Shown here in pieces: positions 34,735 through 44,310 of a stretch of 64,000 bases of DNA (positions are counted from its first letter, which is position 1; the number at the start of each line of letters is the position of its first letter). The stretch comes from Plectrocnemia conspersa (lineage: Eukaryota; Arthropoda; Insecta; Trichoptera; Polycentropodidae), in contig VTFK01000064.1 of assembly GCA_009617715.1 (NCBI GenBank), positions 496,001 through 560,000 on the forward strand, given 5' to 3'. The notes beneath the pieces were generated by a model. The model had not been told where the DNA came from and did not search any database. It worked only from the letters and a program-made list of their open reading frames with translations. The position numbers were made by a program, and so were the translations under genes.

Positions 34735-35219
34735 ATGGCATTCAAAGTGAGTCTTGAGTGTTTCTGTGACGTGATTTAATACAGTGATTTTTAATAACAT
34801 TTTGATATTTTTAGTTCTTCCTCTTGTCCTGCCTCGTGGCTGTGGCTTCAGCTGGAGTCTTTGCTCCAGTAGCCTATGCTCCAGTAGCTCACAAAATCGC
34901 CGTCCCTGTCGAACAATACGCTCCAGCCGAATACAACTTCGAATACTCCGTCCATGACGAGACCACCGGAGACATCAAAAGCCAAAAGGAAGAGCGTCAC
35001 GGAGACAATGTCGTCGGATCTTATTCCCTCATCGAAGCTGATGGTTCTCGTCGTATAGTGGAATACACTGCTGATGAACACAGTGGCTTCAACGCTGTTG
35101 TCCGCCGTGAACCTGGTCAACACGCAGTCTACAAACCAATAGTCAAGGTTGCCCCAGTCATTGCCAAGATCGCCACACCTGTAGTCTATGCTGCTCCAGC
35201 TCACAACTACTACCACTAA
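34735..35219 (+). CDS. RR-2 cuticular protein, gene 9 (2 exons, 138 aa)
   Basis: Coding exons 34735-34746 (MAFK) and 34815-35219, with a 68-nt phase-0 intron. The signal peptide is [17 protein letters not shown]. The RR-2 core covers residues about 43-103. The His of VVHREPG is Arg here (VVRREPG), just after the core. The tail matches gene 8 (HNYYH). AATAAA is at 35270-35275. It is the last plus-strand member; gene 10 faces it tail-to-tail about 2.2 kb downstream. Confidence 0.94.
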
Positions 35220-35289
35220 ATGTATCAATTAATATTATTACCGTTTTATAATTTTATTAATTTATTTATAATAAAAATTTAAATCATAT

Positions 35290-36780
35290 ACGATTGGTCC
35301 TTTATTCAGGAGATTTAAAAATTATATTTGCTAAGATAAAACTTGCAGAATTATTTTGCGTAATAATGCGAAGTCATAATTGTGTCTGAAAAGCTTTTTG
35401 AGTTGATTGAATTCCATGGATGCTCATTAGATAAGTAATACACCTCTTTAAGATATCAGAAAGAGCTATTTAAATATTAAAGCTAAAAATGTACTGTGTA
35501 ATTAAATTGATATATATTTATACGCTATCGAAACTTATGAACGAAAAAAATTTCACAGTTGATTTTCGCAAACTGAAGGTAGAAGCATTGGAAGATGACA
35601 TACAATATGAGAAGTAATCTTGCAAAATGCAAATTTGCACTATTTAATACATATATCAACAGTACTCTATATTTAGTAATGGATAATAATACTTGATGTC
35701 TTTTAAATTAAATTTTAAAAGATTGTCTTACAAAATAATCTAAATATATTCATAAAAGGATTTTTTATATTAACGTTTATTATAGTTAAAAATATAGTGC
35801 GTTGGTTTATTACCATACAAAAAGAAATTAAAATTATAAAATAAGACTAAATATAAAAAAAATTACAAAGAGTACAAAAAATATATTTTACCTAATTATT
35901 AAAATTAAGATTAACCTTAAAACTATTTATAATTATTCACTCAACTGGAGATTTGGAGCTACAAAAAAATGAGCATCTAAAGTAAGACATTTTATGTTTA
36001 AACTTAAATTTAAGTTTAGTCTTGTGATAGTCACTGATTTAAGGGTCCTTTTAATCTGTTTATTGTTTCTCATGTGGCATATGGATATAAGACATGTATC
36101 TATATTGCTTATCTGAAGTTCATTGCGTTTGTGCACTAGTCCATTGGCATTCCAAATCATTATTGTTTGATTATGCATGACTGACTTTTAAGTTTCAGTC
36201 TTGAAGTGGGAAGGTTTTCGATTTTCTTCAATCGCTAGTTCATTTTGTTATATTGGTTTTACAAGCAGTCAAGTTTATTCATGATTAAACATGTTTAAAG
36301 AAATTATATTTCTGCCCTTTTCGCACAAAATAAATAAAAAAATATATAAAATATCACAGTAGCTAGTTGTCCACTCCTAAATTACGATTGAATTAGTTTA
36401 GTGTGCATGTTTTTTTTTATATAAAAAGTGAAAGCTGTGGCATACACTGTTTTAGAGCTCTTCAATGGGTGTATTTCAATTTTAGTTTTGAGAAAATCTG
36501 TGATTTTGTAAATGCTTTCTACACTTTCAGTGTAATTAAATGTTAGGACAAACATATCAATGGGTTTCTTCTGCCTTCATGACAGCTTAAGATCAGCCTT
36601 TAAATTTCAAATCCTCTTCTGTTCAGATTATTCATTATCTCCTCTTATGGCCATGAGTGATGTAGGCCTTTAGCCATAACTAGAATTGACCTGTTTTTTT
36701 TTTTTCATGCGTTTGGTATGAGTGGTGGTATTTTGTAAGGGCCTTTATTTGTATTTATTTTCGGTCAAACGGTTGTTTAG
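35290..36780. other. Spacer between genes 9 and 10, left part
   Basis: AT-rich. The minus-strand frame at 36178-35933 (MHNQTIMIWNANGLVHKRNE) is close to the N-terminal start of LINE ORF2 endonucleases (I-W-N-A-N-G-L), so 35930-36180 is probably a minus-strand endonuclease fragment; the rest shows nothing recognisable. Confidence 0.45.
35933..36190 (-). mobile_element. LINE endonuclease N-terminal fragment
   Basis: On the minus strand IMIWNANGLVHKRNEL is followed by DTCLISICHM, which fits the jockey-type APE endonuclease start (I-W-NANGL...R..EL...I....DI..I.ET). The catalytic Glu of the ET block is not preserved. About 80 residues remain before a stop. Confidence 0.6.
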
Positions 36781-36795
36781 TTACTAAAGAACTGT

Positions 36796-36844
36796 AAACT
36801 ATACCATTAAATCACTAAACTTTAGTGATTTAATGGTATAGTTT
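36796..36844. repeat. Perfect 24-bp hairpin with 1-nt loop
   Basis: Arms 36796-36819 and 36821-36844 are perfect complements around C36820. The left arm begins AAACTATACCATTAAATC. Confidence 0.88.
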
Positions 36845-36984
36845 TATTTTTCCATAGCCATCTCTAATTGTTCATCAGAGACATCAGACAACCTTTTTTT
36901 TGTCCGAGTTCAGACAGTTTGAGTGTGGCGAAGCTCGGACAGATCTGTCCTATTGTCCGTCAGACATATCTGTGCGTGTGTGCT

Positions 36985-37320
36985 TAGCTATTTGCCGATG
37001 TCTATCGAAAACAAACTACTTCTGTACAAGTAAGTCCTTAAGCCGGTGTGCACTTATGCCAGTAAAGCTAATCGAGAGGTGCTTCAGAGATTTAAAAACA
37101 ATGTACTTAGATGCATAATTGATGCACCCTGGTACATTAAAAACGCTGATCTATACAATGATCTTGGTATAGAGACTGTAAGTGAGGCAGTACAAAAAAA
37201 CAACAACAGTCCATCAAGTGAGGCTGCAAAGGGATGTCAACAAAGAGGCTGTCCGTCTCCTCTACGTTAAAAACCGAACAGGAAGACTCAGGAGAGTGAA
37301 GCCACATCATCTTTTGATTC
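36985..37320 (+). mobile_element. 3' end of a jockey-clade LINE ORF2
   Basis: Across two frames the text reads SIENKLLLYK, VLKPVCTY, ASKANREVLQRFKNNVLR, APWYIKNADLYNDLGI and, after a frameshift, NKEAVRLLYVKNRTGRLRR. These are the ordered C-terminal landmarks of jockey ORF2 (L-YK..LKP.W.YG...S....LQRFQ.K.LR....APWY..N..IH.DL.I). It lies about 120 nt beyond the stop of gene 10, in convergent orientation to it. Confidence 0.82.
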
Positions 37321-37438
37321 GATATATTGTAGCATATTTAGGTAAATGTTATAATAAAATATATATAAAAATTAGCTTGAATAATTTATTTACATTTATC
37401 TACTTAATATTATTTGTTCGCAGATATTGGTGCAGGTC

Positions 37439-38851
37439 TTAATGATGGTAGTAAGAGTGAGCTGGGGCGGCTTGAGCGTATCCGTGGTAAGCTGGGGCGG
37501 CGTAGGCTACTGGAGCGGCGATCTTGGCGATGACTGGGGTGGCTACCTTGACTACTGGTTTGTAGGCAACAGCGTGTTGGGACTGTTCACGGTGGACGAC
37601 CGCGTTGAAACCATTGTGATCATCAGCGGTGTATTCGACTACACGGCGAGATCCGTCGGCTTCGATGAGGGAATAAGATCCTTGTACTTGGTCTCCGTGA
37701 CGGACTTCGTGTTGGCTCTTGACGTCACCGGTGTGCTCGTCATGGACGGAGTATTCGAAGTTGTATTCGGCTGGGGAGTCTGGGTAGTGTTCGTATTGGG
37801 CGACTGGAGCGGCTACTTTGACGACTGGGGCGGCATAGTGAGCTACTGGAGCGGCGTAGTGGGCTACTGGAGCGGCTACTTTGACGACTGGGGAGGAGTA
37901 GTGAGCTACTGGGGCCGAGTAGTGGGCTACTGGAGCGGCGTATTGAGCCACTGGAGCGGCGTATTGAGCCACTGGAGAGGCATAGTGAGCCACTGGGGCG
38001 ATAACTCCAGCTTGGGCCGCAGCCACGAAGCAAGCGAGAACTACGAACTAAAAATAATAATATATTAGTTTTATTTAAAGTTAGCAAGTGGAAAATTTAT
38101 ATTAAATTTGATTATTTGTAATTTAAGAATTCGTTTTTAGTGACACTATAAATAAATTAATAAATATAGATATGAATAACGAATACGAGTAAAAGTATTT
38201 TAAAATATTCTACAATAATTATATAAACGGAATTATGAAATATTCTTTAAAAATGCTGTAAAATTTTAGCAAAACAAAAAATATTTTTGATATGGCAATA
38301 TATGTTCTGATATCAATCAAACTATAGCCAAATATTCTGCATTTTTGTTTTTACAATAAGTTTTTAAATTTTGGTTTAGAAATTTAGAAAGTATATATAC
38401 TCAAGTATTGAACTTTAGTTTTAATTTTAAAGTAAAATAACTTAAACTAAGGAAACATAAAATAAATGTTAAACTGTATTAGCAAAACTTTTTAGTAGCT
38501 AATGATTTTATTAAAAAAACTTAAATGTTCATCTCATGGGAAATAAATTGGTCATTTCTTTGATTACTTTTTTTTGTGTAAATTTGAATTTTAAATAACA
38601 TATAAATATGTAATATATAAAGCCAAATAAATACATGAAAATAACTGTAACTTTATTTTTTATAATAATTTAAATCTCCATAAATGAAAAATGCCAAGAA
38701 ATAAGAAACATAAAATAGTGTTTTTTTTAAATTAATTTGCACTTCTCAAATAAAATAAAAAATGTAAATATCGATAATAATAATAAAAATATAATAATTT
38801 TAATATAAATAAAAATAAAATTAGAAGTTATCGGTATACCTTGAATGCCAT
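37439..38851 (-). CDS. RR-2 cuticular protein, gene 10 (2 exons, 206 aa)
   Basis: Minus-strand coding exons are 38851-38840 (MAFK) and 38047-37439. The phase-0 intron is 792 nt, seven to twelve times longer than in the sisters. The signal peptide [17 protein letters not shown] differs from all others in the window. The N-terminal arm (residues about 19-97) has AHYA(A/S)PV and AQYAAPV repeats with two VVKVAAPV inserts. The RR-2 core is at residues about 98-158, with [20 protein letters not shown] and [15 protein letters not shown], closest to gene 5. The tail contains [18 protein letters not shown] minus-strand AATAAA is at 37390-37385. A jockey-type LINE end lies about 70 nt beyond that signal. 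Longest diverged member of the cluster; the family call is firm. Confidence 0.94.
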
Positions 38852-38888
38852 TTTTGTATCACAATTCTTGCTCTGCGAACAAAAGTGA

Positions 38889-38924
38889 ACTGATGATTTG
38901 CTATAGCTGGTCAGCGCTTTTATA
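38889..38924 (-). promoter_or_regulatory. Core promoter of cuticular protein gene 10
   Basis: Minus strand: TATAAAAG from 38924 and a consensus arthropod initiator ATCAGTT with +1 A at 38891, exactly 33 nt from the first T of the TATA box as in the other nine genes. The GTGGG(A/T)GG box is not recognisable; the nearest similar text is GGTGGTAGGG near 38974-38965. Confidence 0.72.
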
Positions 38925-38949
38925 CCAGCTCCAGGTTCGAACCCCTCAC

Positions 38950-41230
38950 TTCGCACTCGGTCACCCTACCACCTGTAGTCCGTTTGCTTATGCTACATTT
39001 CGAGGTTGGCCCACACATTGTTTGGAACGAGTCATTCATTCTCTCTTACCACATATACGCCTTTAGCCCGAAGCGATTCGGGAACCTTGCACGAATGTAT
39101 TTTATTATTATTATTTTAATTCACCGCGATCATTTGGAAATTAAGGTGTCAAAAAATTAATAGCTTGTTCCATTTGGTGATATGTGTATTAATTGCATAA
39201 AACAATAATTGTATAACGCGATCGTGATTGTGTGTAGTAATAATGCGTTTCGCTATGATCGTATCGACCAACTTCAAATTTATTACAGCTCAAAGGTCCA
39301 AAAAATTTTCATTTAATAAAAATATGATTTGTAGATAATATATATTAACAGTCATTAAAATCATAAATTATCGTAAATTATATGTAGAAATGATGTAATT
39401 TTTCATGAAAATAAAACACCTGTTTACAGATGCTATATTTTGTTGAAGCAAATTAATTAAATATAAAATAATAACCTATATTATTAAAAATTGCGTAATA
39501 ATAATTTATAGGTCATGGTAATTTCAATCGAAACGAGTCCCGAACATTTTTTATATAAATATTTATAAGTATGATTATGATGAAAAAATTATATAAAATA
39601 CACATCTTACATATGTTTCATTTTTTATACGGCAATACTTTTTATTTCGTCTGATACAAATACACCTTTCCAATTCGAAAAAAGACAGTTTCTTATATGT
39701 GGGTGCGGTAATTATGCTACTAAGAAATATTATTCTAGTAAAGGGACCGTAATGAAAACAATTTGATGCAGTTGTATTTTACCCATTAAAAAATAATAAA
39801 CTGTAATTTAAAAAGGTATAAATTAACCATAACCTACCAATATTTATTTCCCATAAAAATATAATGATCTGCTCAAAAATATTGTTGTATTTTTATAAAA
39901 ACAGATTGTATGTTATTATGTATTGTATATACATCGATATAGTATTTATTTGCAAATTATTATTATTTTTATATAACTCGCGTCTTAATTACGTGTTAAA
40001 TTAATAGTATCAGCAAATTTCTTTAAAACTAATTGATTCGCAAACATACTCATATGCGACTCTCTAGAGCTTAATAAAAAATGTGACACGTGCACATTTT
40101 ACCAATAATAACTATGTGAATATTAATATTATTATTATATCCTAATAAAAAAAATCCAAATTGTATCTTCCACGATGTTTTAATTCAACCAATAAACGCT
40201 ATAGACAAAAAAGAAATGCAACAAGTTACATAATTTAAATACGATCGAGTAACGAGATCCCAGCAGTAAGAAATGCGGTAACGCGCGAAACAGATCCATT
40301 TTTTCGCCATCGACCCATTTTCGATAACTGGTTTGACCTCAAGACAATCGGCCGCCGAGACAAACTAAGTGCACCCAGTGCTCGAAACTAAGCACTCGAT
40401 TATCATGTCACAAGATCGCAACAGCGATCTATAGATCTTTCACCGGGCGGTGTTTCGTAACCGATCAATCGTCTCAGTGTCGCATTATGTATTCAATGTC
40501 TGGCCCAATTTTTTGTTATTCATTAACAAACGAAACACTATCAAATTCCAAGAGTTACTCTAATGACCAAGAAAATAATCGCAGTAGCGAAATCTAATTT
40601 GAGAGTGACGAATTAGGCGATTAGTTGTAATCTTGTTTCAGAACAAAGTAATTCATCTAAAAAAAAATGCTTTTATATTTTTTTTATTTGTGAATCACAT
40701 GGCAATAAAACATTTTTTTTTAATAAAATGTAATCTGTCTATTTTGACGATAAGCAGTTATTATATTAAATATATATTTCCTTCTTTCTTCTTTGTCTCA
40801 GCAACTAGGCACTTGGAGAAGAATAAAAATAACATATAAGAAGGGGATTAGAGGCTTCCTTATAGCTAATAATGTTTAAAACAAATTTGAAACGCATAAA
40901 GATCGGATCTGTATTGGTGCTTTTTTTGTGCGGATTTTAATATAAATTATTTACTAGAAATAAACTAAAAATACAAAAACGTAACATGAATTTGAGATGT
41001 ACGCCTGTTTTAGAGATAAGCGTAAAAGGTGGTGCTTTCCAATATTTTGTTTCGTTCTACAAACGAATTCTGCAAATTTCGGTCATAGTAGATACACAAT
41101 AAATATTCTATTTACAATTGTTTTTTGAAGACATAAAATAATTTTTATTAAAATCATCATTCATGCATTTCGAAACAAAATAAATGCCATGACCATGGAT
41201 TTTTGAATGGCCCTAAAACCTGTGTTACAA
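38950..41230. other. Spacer beyond gene 10
   Basis: No gene supportable. A GC-richer island at 40250-40600 (TCACCGGGCGGTGTTTCG and repeated CGATC motifs) stands out from AT-rich surroundings without a coding frame or transposon signature. Confidence 0.35.
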
Positions 41231-41386
41231 ATTACACAAATTGTTTTATTCAAATATTTTTTCAAATTTCATTCAAGATAGTACAAATGAATATTCAATC
41301 AACTATTTTTATTTAATTGCCAGGGCCCTTGAAATAAAGAATACATTCAGTTTTATGTGGTTATTCCTAAAATACAATATAGAAAA

Positions 41387-41594
41387 AACGCTCGGTAACG
41401 AGCGTTCCCACTGCGATGGCGCCGACACGATTTTATTGCTTTTGACGTGAATTTTTGAGTTCTGAGAAGGGATAATTGTTTTTTGCGCTTTGCTATTGGT
41501 CAAAATTTGGTTTAGATGTGTAAGTATCTTACTTGTAATATGGTTTAAAAGTCTTATTATAAACGCTTGATAATCGAGCGTTTTCACCGCGATG
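41387..41594 (+). repeat. Short dispersed inverted-end repeat, copy M2
   Basis: Begins AACGCTCGGTAACGAGCGTT and ends CGAGCGTTTTCACCGCGATG. The interior ACACGATTTTATTGCTTTTG, GACGTGAATTTTTG and CTGAGAAGGGATAATTG is also found, reversed, at 47242-47462 and partly at 16785-16855 and 55080-55215. It is preceded by a fragment (41270-41360) of the composite transposase region (NTFSFMWLF). MITE-like. Confidence 0.65.
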
Positions 41595-41728
41595 GCACGA
41601 TTTTATTGCTTTTGACCAACACTGGAAATTCACTTAACTGGAAACACGACTAATTATCAGGTAAATATTATGAGTAGATATTTTAATTTTAATGCATAAT
41701 TAAAATATTTCGCATAAAATATGGTGGC

Positions 41729-42762
41729 TAGGGATTCTGAAGTCTCAGGATTAGTCGATTCCCGGGACTCCAGACCCAAATTTTTAAAGTCTCGGGAATT
41801 CCCGGGACTCGAGACTTTGATTATTTTTCGTATAATCATGAAAAAAAAGTATGTTAAAAAATTAACTTATTATTAATAACTTTAATTAACTTTAATTAAT
41901 TTATTATTATTAACTTATATTATTTGTGTTATAGGTACGATAGGTGAAAATTTATTGAAACAATTTATAAACACTTTATTCGATATTTATTTAAATTTAA
42001 TTTATTACAATTTTTTTAATCGCAATATTTATATCAATATTAAGTTAAAACCTTTACTTTTGTAAGGAAAAATATGTTTTTAAAAACACCAAGGCGTTTA
42101 ATGATGAATCACATAGCCTGTTCCTGGTTTTTGTGGCAAATATTCCAGATGTAGAAAAAACTCTCTCGCTTTCTGTAGATGTTGGCTTAATTGTAAGCAA
42201 TGATTTGAATAAAAGCTCTAGATTTGGAGTTCGCTTGATAGTTGAATCTAATATCTGAAATTCCTTTTTAAAGTTGATTTTTTTATTTCTAGTCGTTGAA
42301 ATATTTTGGTTGTTCGTGCGACAGAGTTGTGTTCATTTCAAATATTTATTTTAAAAGGAAATTAACAATAATTTTGGAAGTTAATAAAGTGGCATCTCGA
42401 CGACTTAGAGCTTCAGCTGCCAGTTTTATAGGAGTGAGTACTTCACAAATATTTTCCAATACGTGAATGTTCGATTCATTCTAAATTTGGCCGATGCCAA
42501 GATCAATTAATGATTTTCTAATGCAATTTCAAAACTTTCGAAATCTCGAGATCATGGGTAATAAGGAATTCCACCTTGTCTTCATATCGAGACATAAATT
42601 AAGCTCGACATCAAATTCGCTCTTTACATATTTTTGTAAAATTGCACTTCGGAAAGTCTCGAGTCCCGGGTTATTAATTTTTAAATTCCCGGGACTCAAG
42701 ACAGCAAAAATCTTTGAATTCTCGGGAATAAATTCCCGGGTTGTCTCGACACAGAATCCCTA
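41729..42762 (-). mobile_element. hAT transposon remnant with intact ends and target duplication
   Basis: 1034 bp bounded by TAGGGATTCTG and its complement CAGAATCCCTA, flanked by identical 8-bp ATGGTGGC (41721-41728 and 42763-42770), the duplication length of hAT elements. Subterminal TTCCCGGGACTC-type motifs occur on both sides. The minus strand encodes a shortened transposase: LCLDMKTRWNSLLPMI near 42590-42550 (the hAT KTRWNS block), then LENICEVLTPIKLAAEALSR near 42465-42405 and the C-terminal dimerisation motif TESERVFSTSG...KTRNRLC near 42170-42100. The N-terminal half is missing, so it is an internally deleted, inactive copy. Outer ends look young relative to the coding part. Confidence 0.85.
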
Positions 42763-42779
42763 ATGGTGGCTAATTTTTA

Positions 42780-44150
42780 TATATATTTGTAGCATGGAAA
42801 GGGTTTACTCGTACATATTATTATTTATTTAAGAAATTATATTACTATGTTAAAAAATATATAAAATGCCATTTTTGTCATGATTTACTCACGGCGGCTC
42901 TGGATATGTGTTCAGATATAATTGCAGTGAAAATTAAATTCGTTCGAAGATGGCTGGTGTGATCCGGCCGAAATATCACGGTAAAAATCGATACGCGAAC
43001 AATCCGATAACGATTCAATAACATATTTACTGTAATATATACATAAATATAACTGTACATGTACATCTGGATTTGTACAGAAACGTAGAAAAAATTCAAG
43101 TTTAATTTAAAATTTTGACTAAAATATATATATATATATTTATCTAAAACGATATGAGCTCCACCCCTAGGTCTCGAATTGATCCCGGCTTAAATCATAA
43201 ATGACAACCCTTTGTCGAGCGCAACTTGTAATTTAGACTTTTATTCCAATACCTAATTGCAAGTTAAAATCTGTCGCCGACAATGGACACTAACTTAATC
43301 GGACAACCTTGTTGTTAGCAACCACAAAGAACATACGGACTGATTGCAGTGCCGCGATTCATAAACTATACTAACTATACTACATGTTAGTTTCAGTTAC
43401 CTTAACACATAACATTTATATATGTTCAAAATATAGTATTTAGTAAAATCAATACCGTAAAAATATTTTATTTATATATATATATGTATATAAACGCGTC
43501 ACGCACGTCCAACTACTCCAACCCCCATGCCTCGAGGCGTATGATATCAAATGGCAAACTAAGTTAATGTCTAGCTGCCCGAAAATGGCCGCGATAACCA
43601 ATTGAGTTATCCGCTAATATCCCTCACTTTTTATTTTTAACCCTTGGGCTACTTCTTTCCAGTTAAATATTTATCTTACTACCAGATCAGTGGTATATGT
43701 CATTGCTTATCAATTGATATTTCGAGGATTCTAATCCAATGTGAGGCACAATTATTATATATTTTTATCATGTTAAAAAAATTAGGTTTAATATGTATAT
43801 CACTTTAAATTATATATAATATTTACGTGCCATCTGGTGACTAGTTATAACACTCAGAGAAAAAATATAAAACACAGAAATTTTATACAATTAAAAAAAA
43901 TATATTTTACTATAAATATAAATTATTTATTAATTCAATTTATCTAATATATATGTGGATATATTAATTTTTTTTTATTAATAATAATATCGATTATTAA
44001 GTCAGATCGTTACAGCGCTATCTATCGAATCGATCTTATATTACTATTAAAAGTTTATACATTCACTCCGCCAGATGTAGCGACTGTACGTTTTATTATT
44101 AAACATTGTAATTACATAATAAAAAAAAAAATAGATATATTTTATCTAGG
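42780..44150. other. Spacer with weak repeat traces
   Basis: AT-rich with short (TA)n runs (43122-43140, 43474-43494) and a moderately GC-rich part at 43490-43640. GATAACTCAATTGGTTATCG on the minus strand near 43610 resembles a tRNA A box, but no B box is found at the right distance. No gene. Confidence 0.35.
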
Positions 44151-44310
44151 ACGAGAAATATGTTAAGTATAAATACAAAAAAAATAATCTACAATAATAT
44201 TATATTGCCCTACTTTAATTATTGTGCAACAGTATTATATATGTTTAATAAATTAGATTGTTGCAAAAATTACAAAATAGGGCAATGAGAGCAGTTTTAA
44301 ATATATATGT
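44150..44310 (+). mobile_element. LINE fragment related to 7190-7360
   Basis: Collinear nucleotide match to 7190-7360, including CTTTAATTATTGTGCAA, TTACAAAATAGGGCAATGAG and GCAGTTTTAAAT. The translated pieces match the FNYC and LQNRAMR blocks of the LINE C-terminus. Confidence 0.72.

Noticed and set aside
43590..43760. tRNA-like A box on the minus strand (AACTCAATTGGTTATCG)
   Set aside because: No B box at an appropriate distance; the resemblance is too short to support a SINE or tRNA.
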